This document shows positions 45,929 through 54,594 of a stretch of DNA of 64,000 nucleotides, piece after piece (position 1 is the first letter of the stretch; each line of letters starts with the position of its first letter). Source of the DNA: JADKIH01 sp049363815 (lineage in GTDB: Bacteria > Bacteroidota > Bacteroidia > AKYH767-A > 2013-40CM-41-45). Location: contig JBMQEM010000098.1 of assembly GCA_049363815.1 (NCBI GenBank), forward strand, positions 4,449-68,448, written 5' to 3'. The notes below the pieces were generated by a model, which saw nothing but the letters and a program-made list of their open reading frames with translations, searched no databases and had not been told where the DNA came from. The position numbers were made by a program, and so were the translations under genes.

Positions 45929-46993
45929 ATGAGAAAGCATAAAGCACTCTACTTTTTCATGGGAAGATCCTCATTTGTTGAGAAAGATCTTTCGATCTAT
46001 CAAGAAACTTTTGAAGTAAAAGCATTCAATTTTGATTATGGTATAAAATGGAAAATTCCATTTCAATTAATATCACAACTGTTTTTTCTTATCCGCAATC
46101 TGGCAAATTATAATGTTTGCTTTATACAACTGGCAGGCATCCATTCCGTATTACCTGTGTTCATTTCAAAACTAGCCGGAAAAAAATGCATTATCATTGC
46201 CGGAGGAACAGACTGTCATTCTTTCCCTTCCATTGGGTATGGTAATTATCAGAGAACTTTCCTTGCGATGGCGACCCGCTTTTCATTCCGGTTTTGTACT
46301 CTCATTTTACCAAAGCACCAGACTCTTTGGCAGACTCCATATACTTATGATAAGAATGATTTTCCGGAACAAGGGATAGCTTATTTTAATAAAGGAATAA
46401 AGACTCCATATTTTTGTATTGAAAATGGTTATGATGAAAACAGGTTTCGAAAGATAAATGACCAGGCCCAAAATAGTTTTATAACGGTAGCCGGATTACT
46501 GCATAAATCTTCACAACAAAAGCTGAAAGGTATAGATCTTATACTTGAGGTTGCAAAATTTTTTCCCAATTATTCTTTTACAATCGTTGGTGGGAAGCCC
46601 GGGATTTTTAATAATCTGAGTGCGAATATCACCTTACTTCCTGCAGTTCCCAATAGTGAACTTCCATTGATCTTCAGCAGGCATCAATATTATTTACAAT
46701 TAAGCATGGCAGAAGGATTTCCAAATGCACTTTGCGAAGCAATGCTTTGCGAGTGCATTCCAATTGGTTCAGATGTATTTTCAATTCCGGAAATTATTGG
46801 TGAAACAGGTTATATACTGAAAGAACGGAATTCACAGGCCCTGAAAAAATTGATTGAATCACTGCCAGCAAGTGATCCTTTTAAAAATGGCAGATCAGCA
46901 AGAGAAAGAATCAGGAACCATTATTCATTAGAGAAGAGAAGAGAGAAATTCAAAAAGATCTTCGAAAGTCCATTGATCAGCGGATCACGTTGA
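45929..46993 (+). CDS. Glycosyltransferase family 4-like protein
   Basis: 354 residues from ATG 45929 (a TTG one codon earlier is ignored). It has a GT-B fold with an N-terminal CFIQLAGIHSVLPVFISKLAG, then FITVAGLLHKSSQQKLKGID and the donor loop SMAEGFPNALCEAMLCECIPIG. The family residues E and N around this loop are kept. It is the last plus-strand gene of the polysaccharide block and ends in a 17-nt convergent overlap with the PKD gene. Confidence 0.87.
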   Translation: MRKHKALYFFMGRSSFVEKDLSIYQETFEVKAFNFDYGIKWKIPFQLISQLFFLIRNLANYNVCFIQLAGIHSVLPVFISKLAGKKCIIIAGGTDCHSFPSIGYGNYQRTFLAMATRFSFRFCTLILPKHQTLWQTPYTYDKNDFPEQGIAYFNKGIKTPYFCIENGYDENRFRKINDQAQNSFITVAGLLHKSSQQKLKGIDLILEVAKFFPNYSFTIVGGKPGIFNNLSANITLLPAVPNSELPLIFSRHQYYLQLSMAEGFPNALCEAMLCECIPIGSDVFSIPEIIGETGYILKERNSQALKKLIESLPASDPFKNGRSARERIRNHYSLEKRREKFKKIFESPLISGSR

Positions 46994-49328
46994 TCATACC
47001 GCTTCTCTGTTGTTCCCCATTATTGAGGATGTATACATAAATATCTGCAGGTACCATCTGATCCTGAAATTTTCCATCCCATTCCATTTCTCCTGCATTG
47101 TCATTTTCGTATATTTTTGTACCCCACCTGTTAAAGATCTGAATTGAATAAGTGAGGCATGGCCGGTATGTGCTGAATTGAAAGTAATCATTCAGACCAT
47201 CGCCGTTTGGCGTGAATGAATTTGGAAGAAACAATATTTCTCCTAGCAGTTCTTCCGGCAACAAGTCAAGTGTCATTGAGTCAGAGCAAACAGATTCCTT
47301 ATTGACGATCAGTAAAACTTCAAACTTCCCCGCAGTGCCATAATTATGTACTGGATGATTTGATCCACTAACAGTTCCGTCACCAAAATTCCAGTTATAG
47401 GTAACTGCATTTGCTGTGACGTTTGAGAATACAAAATTTCCAGAACACGAATCCTGTACAGCACTGAATTCTGCTTCTTTAAAAGAAACAAAATTAATAT
47501 CCTTTTTAAAAACGGTTTCACAACCGTAGATTGAAATTCCGGTCAAGGTTACCGGAATGGTCCCTGAAAGTGAATATGTATGGACAGGATTACTGAAATC
47601 AGATGAAACACCATCTCCAAAATTCCATAGATAGTCCTTGGCGTTTGAGCTCAGATTAGTGAAACTTACGACAGAATCACAAGTAGCAACATTGTAGTTA
47701 AAATCAACCGATGCTAAAGGTGGAATAGTAATTATGATCTCTGATGTATCGATGCAAGTAGAATCAGTAAATACAATCTGCTGGACTGAGTAAGATCCAT
47801 GTGATGAAAATGAATGAACAGGGTCAGAAGTATAATCAACATTCCCGTCACCAAAATCCCAGCGATATGAATCTGTAAATAAAGACTCATCAATTATTTT
47901 TATGGAATAAGAACATGTATCCAGTTCGACGACAAAGTCTGAAACAGGATTTTGTTGTACAACAACACTTTGTTTGAGTGTATCATAACAGGAAGAGTCT
48001 GCCGATGTGATCAACGAAACAATATAAGTTCCGGGTTGAGAATACAAATGCACAGGATCGATATCATATGAAAGTGAATCATCTCCAAAATCCCATTTCC
48101 AGAAATTGGCAACTCCACCTATACCATAAGATCTGTCCAGAAATTCAAATCGGTTTGAGCAATGCTCATTACGAATATCAAAGTCGGAATTGAAGACAGG
48201 ATAAATATGAACCATTCCCTTTGCTGTATCGTTGCAATCGGGATTGATACCGGAATAGGCTATCAATGTTGCTACATAATCACCTGTATCGGCATAGGCA
48301 TATGTAGGATTCATCAGAGAAGAAGTATCAGAAGTAATTCCTGTTTCACCAAAATCCCAATGATAAGTAGCTGCATTGTAACTGGTATTTTCGAAACTCG
48401 CAGACAATGTCCCGCAGGAGATCGTTGGAGAAAAGATAGAAGCAACAGTTATTTCAGGACAACTTACAACGTTGACCTGAAAATCACGGGTAGTTTCTCC
48501 AAGCAGAACACCGTTCCTGTATTCCTTTACAGTTATACCGTAGATGAATTGACCGAGCGAATTCGGTGTCGCTTTCAACAAACCGGTAAAAGGATCGATC
48601 ACAAGCGGGGTTCCGCCTAAAGCATTTGCTACAGAATACGGATTTCTGAACACAACTCTAGAATACGGAGGACCGGCAGGAGGATCAGGGACAGGATCAA
48701 ATCTGCTTCCACCATGAAATGGAGCACAAACACTATATACCAATGAATCACCTTCGTAATCAATTGCAGAATGATCAAATGTAAAAGGAACACCCATACA
48801 AATAAAAGTTGGTGGCAGATTGATAAATTTTGGATTAGAATTAAAGGTAGAGATCGATGGATCCGGTATAGTAGCAAAATAAGTAGCACCGGCATCATCA
48901 ACATTTTGAACATTGATGACAGTAGAATTTCTACAGCATCTCTGATAGGTAATTGTATAACCACCTACGGCAGGAGGTAAATTGATATTGAAAACATAAT
49001 TCGCTACTTCGTAACAGACATTTGTTGGTGGCACCAGACACGGAGAATTAATTGCATTGGCAACTGGGCCTGAAGTTGTAATAAAAGCATTTGTCGTAGA
49101 TAATAACTGATCATCGCCATCATAAATTCCAATCACAGCAGGATTATCAAAATCGGGAATACCATTATAGCAATCGCGATAAACTGTTAAAGTAACTTCA
49201 TATAAAGTCCCGCCAAGAAACCTATAATTCATTTCACCACCGGCAATATGAGTGGCAGTACTAGTTTGAGAAAAAAGTACAAGTTGAAAGAAAAATAAAT
49301 AAGATAATTTTATCTTGTTAAGCATCAT
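46977..49328 (-). CDS. Secreted PKD protein with gliding-motility-type C-terminal domain
   Basis: 783 residues from the ATG at 49328 (a longer frame from 49400 would hide the signal peptide). A signal peptide ends near SQTSTA. Residues about 25-300 form an N-terminal beta domain found in Bacteroidota gliding-type proteins (HIAGGEMNYRFLGGTLYEV, CYNGIPDF, YQRCCRNSTV). Five to six PKD domains follow with WDFGE/WDFGD marks. The end is a T9SS type B sorting domain (LPNSFTPNGDGLNDYFQ ... FNRWGTKIYENDN ... QQRSGMINVIR). Type B cargo is usually cell-surface or secreted adhesin-like. No other gliding genes are in the window. Confidence 0.88.
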   Translation of the reverse strand: MMLNKIKLSYLFFFQLVLFSQTSTATHIAGGEMNYRFLGGTLYEVTLTVYRDCYNGIPDFDNPAVIGIYDGDDQLLSTTNAFITTSGPVANAINSPCLVPPTNVCYEVANYVFNINLPPAVGGYTITYQRCCRNSTVINVQNVDDAGATYFATIPDPSISTFNSNPKFINLPPTFICMGVPFTFDHSAIDYEGDSLVYSVCAPFHGGSRFDPVPDPPAGPPYSRVVFRNPYSVANALGGTPLVIDPFTGLLKATPNSLGQFIYGITVKEYRNGVLLGETTRDFQVNVVSCPEITVASIFSPTISCGTLSASFENTSYNAATYHWDFGETGITSDTSSLMNPTYAYADTGDYVATLIAYSGINPDCNDTAKGMVHIYPVFNSDFDIRNEHCSNRFEFLDRSYGIGGVANFWKWDFGDDSLSYDIDPVHLYSQPGTYIVSLITSADSSCYDTLKQSVVVQQNPVSDFVVELDTCSYSIKIIDESLFTDSYRWDFGDGNVDYTSDPVHSFSSHGSYSVQQIVFTDSTCIDTSEIIITIPPLASVDFNYNVATCDSVVSFTNLSSNAKDYLWNFGDGVSSDFSNPVHTYSLSGTIPVTLTGISIYGCETVFKKDINFVSFKEAEFSAVQDSCSGNFVFSNVTANAVTYNWNFGDGTVSGSNHPVHNYGTAGKFEVLLIVNKESVCSDSMTLDLLPEELLGEILFLPNSFTPNGDGLNDYFQFSTYRPCLTYSIQIFNRWGTKIYENDNAGEMEWDGKFQDQMVPADIYVYILNNGEQQRSGMINVIR

Positions 49329-49571
49329 TCCTTGAATTCTCAAATATATCAAACTAATCTCTTTTTTCAAACATTTAATGGCGAAATCAATGAAATACAT
49401 TGCTAAAAAAACAAGTCAATGTCAATGAAATGCAATATTATTTGTTAATTTCAAAGATGATGAAGAAACCAATGAATTTAGCCATTTATTACTTTTAAGT
49501 ACAGGACATATAAAAAGTCTCCTGGAAAGACTTGATCACAAATATTTAATATCTTTCAGCAAAAAAAAATC

Positions 49572-50795
49572 ATGAAAAAAATCAATATTCTCTTTTTCTT
49601 TTTAACAATTGGCTTATCAGCTAACGCCCAACTTTCATGGCTAAAATTACCCGATTATCCCGGAGGTAATCGATTTGCTGTAGCATCTTTTTCAATAAAT
49701 GGAAAAGGTTTTATTGGCTTAGGTGTTGATTCACTGTCACAGGGTTATTCCGATCTTTATGAATTTGACCCAATCAGTAATCAATGGACACAAAAAACAA
49801 GTCTTCCTTCAACAGGAAGATGGGCAACCGGAGTATTTGTAATTGGAGATAAGGCCTACATTGCATGTGGTGCACTTACCGGCGGCTCAAGAACAAATCA
49901 ATTGTGGGAATATGATCAGCCGACAGATTCATGGACACAAAGAAGCAATTTCACAGGAAGTGTAAGACAGAGCCCTGCTTCATTTAGTATTGGAACAAAA
50001 GGTTATATTGGGACAGGTTATATTGGAAGTAGCAGTGTAAATGACTTTTTCGAATACGATCAGTTAACTGACTCATGGTCTCAAAAAAGTGATTTCCCTG
50101 GAATCGTGAGAAACGGAAGTGCCGGCTTTTCAATTGGTTCAACAGGATATATAGGAATGGGGAATGGAAACAATTCTACAAATTATTATCAAGACTTATA
50201 TGCCTATGACCCTAACAATGATGTGTGGACACAGAAAGCAGACTTTACATTACCTTTTGTCAATAGTATGAGTACGTATTCAACTGCTAGTTCTGCATAC
50301 GTTCTTTGTGGATACTACTATCAGTTTACTGGTATAAGCCACAACCCATTAAACATGTTATACAAATATGATTCTGTCAGTGACTCATGGAGTCTGGAAG
50401 GTACTTTTCCAGGTTTACCTCGAGGCTACGCCGGCGGTTTTAACTTAAATAATGATATTTATATTGGTGCAGGGTCTCAATCAAATGACTTGTCAGGGAG
50501 AGTTCTTAATGATTTTTGGAAACTTAGTAATGGAATGACCCTAAAAATTAATGAACCGGATTCATTTAACGATTTTATTATTTATCCAAATCCTTCTCAC
50601 GAAAAAATCGATTTCAGAAATTCCATCCTTGACCAGATTTTAGTTTCAAGAGTTTATGATTCTACTGGAAAATTGATAGAAACTTCAAAAACAAAAGACT
50701 ATTTAAATATTTCTGCTTATAAAGAAGGATTGTATTTTATTGAAATCATAACAAAAAGTGGAAAGGTCCTAGATGGTCGATTTATAAAAAACTAA
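49572..50795 (+). CDS. Secreted Kelch-repeat protein with T9SS domain (paralogue)
   Basis: 407 residues. Signal peptide MKKINILFFFLTIGLSANA. Six Kelch-like blades with turns such as YDPNNDVWTQKADF, YDQLTDSWSQKSDFP and YKYDSVSDSWSLEGTFP. The C-terminal T9SS type A domain (FIIYPNPSHEKIDF ... KEGLYFIEIITKSGK) is complete. It is clearly related to the protein at 40008-41189, with the same layout, blade spacing and closing domain. A hairpin terminator shared with the convergent asparaginase gene lies just downstream. Confidence 0.88.
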   Translation: MKKINILFFFLTIGLSANAQLSWLKLPDYPGGNRFAVASFSINGKGFIGLGVDSLSQGYSDLYEFDPISNQWTQKTSLPSTGRWATGVFVIGDKAYIACGALTGGSRTNQLWEYDQPTDSWTQRSNFTGSVRQSPASFSIGTKGYIGTGYIGSSSVNDFFEYDQLTDSWSQKSDFPGIVRNGSAGFSIGSTGYIGMGNGNNSTNYYQDLYAYDPNNDVWTQKADFTLPFVNSMSTYSTASSAYVLCGYYYQFTGISHNPLNMLYKYDSVSDSWSLEGTFPGLPRGYAGGFNLNNDIYIGAGSQSNDLSGRVLNDFWKLSNGMTLKINEPDSFNDFIIYPNPSHEKIDFRNSILDQILVSRVYDSTGKLIETSKTKDYLNISAYKEGLYFIEIITKSGKVLDGRFIKN

Positions 50796-50808
50796 ATATG
50801 ATTTTCAT

Positions 50809-50864
50809 AAATCAATGAATGGTGCTTCTAAGCTTGATTCTCTGTAAGCATTATTCATTGATTT
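50809..50864. terminator. Bidirectional hairpin between convergent genes
   Basis: Stem of 19 pairs (50809-50827 with 50846-50864, two G-U) and an 18-nt loop lies between the Kelch gene stop (50795) and the asparaginase stop (50880). No long T run on either side, so efficiency is uncertain. Confidence 0.6.
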
Positions 50865-50879
50865 GGAGATCTATAATTT

Positions 50880-51800
50880 TCACTTATAAATCTCCACCCC
50901 ATTCTCCTTATCCGAAGTTTTCCAGGCACGGTACATTCCTTCTGAGTTAAAGCAAAGAGAGAGGTCTCCGTTTGGATTAACAGCAACAAGTCCGCCTTCA
51001 CCACCGAATTTTTTAAGTTTATCATTGACTACAAACTCACAAGCCTCCGAAAGTGTTAGTCCTTTATACTCGATCAGACAGGAGATGTCATAAGCAACGA
51101 CTGCACGAATAAAGAATTCACCATGACCGGTACAAGACACGGCGCATGTTTTGTTATTTGCATAAGTACCTGCACCAATGATCGGACTATCACCTACCCT
51201 ATTGAATTTTTTATTAGTCATCCCTCCTGTTGAGGTAGCTGATGCGAGATTTCCATTGAGATCAAGAGCGACAGCCCCGACTGTTCCGAATTTTTTATCA
51301 CTGTGATCAAGCTGAAAATTATCTGTAGCCCGTATTTCCTGTAATTGATCGTATCGGAATTGATTGAAAAAATACTCCTCAGTCTCTGTTTCCAGATTAA
51401 GTTGTTTGGCAAACTGATACGCTCCATCACCGCTCAGTAAAACATGTTCTGATCTCTCCATGATCATACGTGCAAGATGAATGGGGTTCTTTATTCCGTT
51501 TACTCCCGCAACTGCTCCTGCAGAAAGGTCTGAACCGTTCATGATCGCTGCATCCATTTCATGAGTTCCGTTATGAGTAAAAACAGAACCTTTTCCTGCA
51601 TTGAACAGTGGGCAATTCTCCAGGCTTATTACTGTTTGTTCAACTGCATCCAGTGAACTTGCACCTTTTTCCAGTAAACCGAATCCAATGGATAAGGCTT
51701 CGTTAAGCGCATTTTTATAAGCTGCTTCCTTTTCAGGAGACATCGACGATTTTAATATAGTCCCTGCTCCGCCATGCAAAGCCAATGCAATTTTTCCCAT
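50880..51800 (-). CDS. Isoaspartyl peptidase / L-asparaginase (Ntn hydrolase)
   Basis: 306 residues, the family length. The N-terminus MGKIALALHGGAGTI and the autoprocessing site FG-TVGAVALD with Thr173 as the nucleophile of the beta subunit are clear. ATSTGGMTNK and GAGTYANN match the substrate-site region. After self-cleavage the enzyme hydrolyses isoaspartyl dipeptides and asparagine. No signal peptide, so it is cytosolic. It is a single-gene unit. Confidence 0.94.
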   Translation of the reverse strand: MGKIALALHGGAGTILKSSMSPEKEAAYKNALNEALSIGFGLLEKGASSLDAVEQTVISLENCPLFNAGKGSVFTHNGTHEMDAAIMNGSDLSAGAVAGVNGIKNPIHLARMIMERSEHVLLSGDGAYQFAKQLNLETETEEYFFNQFRYDQLQEIRATDNFQLDHSDKKFGTVGAVALDLNGNLASATSTGGMTNKKFNRVGDSPIIGAGTYANNKTCAVSCTGHGEFFIRAVVAYDISCLIEYKGLTLSEACEFVVNDKLKKFGGEGGLVAVNPNGDLSLCFNSEGMYRAWKTSDKENGVEIYK

Positions 51801-52143
51801 TCGGCAATCATAATTTAGTTCACAAAGAAAATCAAAAGCAAAGGATAAATGTAAATTGGAGCTATTAAAAATTACTTTTTCTGTGATTTAATCAAATTCA
51901 CGGCCTGAAAAACCAATAAATTACAACTGCGGAAATCTTGAAAATGAACTTTGGCATTATTAAAATTTCGTTTTTAGTGAAATAAAGCACTTTATAGTGA
52001 AGGTTTCATAATCATTCCAGAATGAAGGCTCAATAGAAGGAGAAAACTTACAAGTTGCTGAATCTGCTGTTTAGTTCAATTTGAAGGGTCTTCCTCAATG
52101 TAGTTTGCAACCATATCAGACAATTAAAACATCTGGACAGCAA
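51801..52143. other. Intergenic region between asparaginase and the first GH-like paralogue
   Basis: 343 bp. It must hold the divergent promoters of both genes; a minus-strand TATCCTTTG sequence near 51842 is one base longer than consensus. An open frame from a TTG at 52081 would extend the next gene but lacks a signal sequence at its start. No repeat or RNA gene was recognised. Confidence 0.5.
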
Positions 52144-54108
52144 ATGAAACACAAATACTTAATCGCACTTTTAGCATTCTTTCTGTTTTCCATCAGATCG
52201 GAAGCCCAACAAGCACCATCTTTCCGCGGGATCTATGTCAATGGCTTTGCCTCGATATTAGGTAATACCGTAAAGGAAGATAGTTTACTACAGTATGCAG
52301 TTGATAGTTCGTTCAACTATTTATTACTGTATGACCTTCATACTATCAATTTCAGCAATTCAACTTCAGTCAACAGACTGGCATCTTTCCTTAGAAAGGC
52401 AAGAGAAATTTATGGAATTCCTGATATAGGTGCTGTTGGAGAATCTTATTCAACATTTCAGAATAAAATAGGACCTTATAATGCCGGCAGAACCAATGCA
52501 AATGAAAAGTTCACAGCATTTAATCTTGAGTTTGAATTCTGGACAGCAGCTTCCGTGAATCCGGGAGGTTATTATTGCACTCAATATCTTCAACCGAACA
52601 ATTGTTCTTGTGATTCCAGTGGCGGTTTTAAATATTTCATAAGCAACATGCATTCTATAGATTCACTTGCTACTGTTCAGGGTGTAACTTCAGAAACATA
52701 TTTAGGCTGGTTCAATCAGGGACAGGGATCACAGATCCAGAGAAATGCTGACCGGATTCTTTTACATGCTTATAGGGTCGATCCTTCATCAGTATATGGT
52801 TACAGTAAAACACGACTACAATATCTTGCTTCAAACAATAGTACTGTGAATGTAGCACCCATATTTTCTTCAGAACCCAGTTTTATGGGCCCCTGGTTAA
52901 ATTCTCATGCACAGATCGAAGCCTTCAATAAATACAAGGCAGATTTCCAGGCAGATCTTTCTGCCAGTGTTCAGTATATTAATTTATTGGGCTTTCAATG
53001 GTTTACATACAGTCATATGCCAAAGCCAATACCCGGATCAGGTAATACCTCATTCACAGCTACTATTAATGCTTCGGGTGCAACAACATTTTGTGATGGA
53101 GGAAGTGTAACGATTACTGCCGGAGGTGGTACATCTTATTTGTGGTCTAATAATGCTACAACATCCTCCATAACTGCAACAACATCGGGATCCTATTCTT
53201 GTCAGGTTACAAAGAATGGGGTTACCCAAACAACATCAGCAGTTACAGTAGCAGTGAACGGTGTGCCAACCGTTTCAATTACGCAAGGCACATTGAATAA
53301 TAATACAATAACTCTTTCCTCAATTGCAGAAGCAACTACAGGTACGATCAGCAGTTACCAGTGGAAGCTGAACAATTCATCAATCAGCGGAGCTAATAAT
53401 GCGACCTATGATGCGACTACATCAGGTGATTACCATGTAGTGGTCACTAATAGTTCAGGCTGCTCTGCTTCTTCATCTGTAGAAAGTATTGTGATACCTG
53501 TACAACCGGCTTGTTTGTTAACTACACCTAGTGGCTTGGTATCTTCTGCTGTAACTTCTAAATCACAAAAATTAGAATGGGATCTTTTGTCTTCAAGTGA
53601 TTCCATAGTGATCAGATATAAACCGGAAAGTTCTTCCAACTACAGTTATGTGCGGATGCCAAATGTTGGACAAACCAATCTTATTCTGACCGGACTCAAT
53701 CCTAACACAAAATATCAATGGCGTGTAAAAACTGTTTGTGGCGCTACTTCAGGATCATATTCCACAAAAAAGATGTTCACGACAATTGGAAATACTGCGA
53801 TCATCTCGCCTTCTTCAGCTGCTTTGAAATCGATCGGAATTGAAGAGATCGAAACGGAAGAAATGTTTATCTTTCCTAATCCTGCAAAAGAGAATCTGAC
53901 GTTATCTTTCTTTTCACTGGAAGAAACCAAATCAACAATTGATTTTATTGATCTTGGAGGTAGGGTCGTTAAGCAACTTACTCCATTTTTTATAGACGGA
54001 GACAATGAGATCTATATTGATACACAAGATCTGCCAAATGGAATCTACTTTATCCGCTTGGTAACTCCATATCAAAACGAAACAAAGCGATTAATAATAG
54101 AAAAATAA
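52144..54108 (+). CDS. Secreted multidomain protein with unassigned barrel-like domain, Ig-like, Fn3 and T9SS domains
   Basis: 654 residues from ATG 52144. Signal peptide ends at SEAQ. Residues about 25-295 form a domain shared with the next gene: YDL after the second strand, FNLEFEFW, CDSSGG, TSETYLGWF, NADRILLHAYR, PIFSSEPSFMGPWL and FQWFTYSHMP. The alternation of strands and the acidic EFE at a strand end suggest a TIM-barrel glycoside-hydrolase-like fold, but no known family was recognised. Two Ig-like domains (about 300-450), an Fn3 domain (about 455-545, with ITLTGLNPNTKYQWRVKT-like end) and a T9SS type A domain (IFPNPAKENLTLSF onward) follow. No function is claimed beyond surface or secreted. 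Confidence 0.82.
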   Translation: MKHKYLIALLAFFLFSIRSEAQQAPSFRGIYVNGFASILGNTVKEDSLLQYAVDSSFNYLLLYDLHTINFSNSTSVNRLASFLRKAREIYGIPDIGAVGESYSTFQNKIGPYNAGRTNANEKFTAFNLEFEFWTAASVNPGGYYCTQYLQPNNCSCDSSGGFKYFISNMHSIDSLATVQGVTSETYLGWFNQGQGSQIQRNADRILLHAYRVDPSSVYGYSKTRLQYLASNNSTVNVAPIFSSEPSFMGPWLNSHAQIEAFNKYKADFQADLSASVQYINLLGFQWFTYSHMPKPIPGSGNTSFTATINASGATTFCDGGSVTITAGGGTSYLWSNNATTSSITATTSGSYSCQVTKNGVTQTTSAVTVAVNGVPTVSITQGTLNNNTITLSSIAEATTGTISSYQWKLNNSSISGANNATYDATTSGDYHVVVTNSSGCSASSSVESIVIPVQPACLLTTPSGLVSSAVTSKSQKLEWDLLSSSDSIVIRYKPESSSNYSYVRMPNVGQTNLILTGLNPNTKYQWRVKTVCGATSGSYSTKKMFTTIGNTAIISPSSAALKSIGIEEIETEEMFIFPNPAKENLTLSFFSLEETKSTIDFIDLGGRVVKQLTPFFIDGDNEIYIDTQDLPNGIYFIRLVTPYQNETKRLIIEK

Positions 54109-54147
54109 ACAACCCTAAAACACACAAAAAAACATGCCTTAACTCTG

Positions 54148-54174
54148 AAAATCCCGGTTTAACACCGGGATTTT
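54148..54174 (+). terminator. Terminator of the first GH-like paralogue
   Basis: An 11-bp perfect stem (54148-54158 with 54164-54174) with a 5-nt loop, followed by CTATTTTGTTG. It is about 40 bp after the stop codon. Confidence 0.85.
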
Positions 54175-54386
54175 CTATTTTGTTGAAAAACCAGGCGAAT
54201 TGTTGAAAACTTTAAATGTTAAAGTTTTCAGTAAAACTTCATATACCGTACAAAGTATCTTGGATTTTCAAAGATGAAGGGACATCACACACTAAAAAAC
54301 CCCGAATTTGGCTTGAATATGAAGTATTTTTCGATTTTTTTTGCAACTTTCAGGATCAGTGACGTAACACGAAGGACTTTTACATA

Positions 54387-54394
54387 TATCTTCG
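54387..54394 (+). promoter_or_regulatory. Candidate -7 element of the second paralogue
   Basis: TATCTTCG, identical to the -7 box of the FKBP promoter. No good -33 TTTG is at the right distance, so this is a weaker call. It implies a leader of about 195 nt. Confidence 0.4.
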
Positions 54395-54594
54395 CCGATG
54401 TAGTTTGAGGGGAAAGAAATAATCAAACCGACTGGAAACCGGAACGTGTTTATTTAAAGTCACAAACGATCAAAATCAAAGAGTTTATCACCGGGGGAAC
54501 CTTTTAACGGGATGGGTTGGTTTTGGACAAATAGTAAATGTTAATTCGAACGATTAGAGAAGTGTTGTATCATAATTAAATTAATGTATCAAAG

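Larger units (their letters stand above)
54109..54594. other. Intergenic region with a long leader before the second paralogue
   Basis: 486 bp. In order: a terminator (54148-54174), a 12-bp hairpin with 3-nt loop (54204-54230), an AT-rich stretch, a -7-like TATCTTCG (54387-54394) and then about 195 nt to the ATG. The G- and A-rich leader contains short complementary segments (GTTTGA 54403-54408 with TCAAAC 54423-54428, and an AACC/GGTT pair) and may be a structured untranslated RNA. No known riboswitch class was matched. Confidence 0.55.

Noticed and set aside
48162..48620. 152-codon plus-strand open frame inside the PKD gene
   Set aside because: Antisense shadow of a repetitive PKD coding sequence; Ile/Cys-rich with no plausible start region.
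54400..54594. Cobalamin, TPP or c-di-GMP riboswitch in the leader
   Set aside because: None of the core consensus strings of these classes was found; only generic short complementarity is seen.
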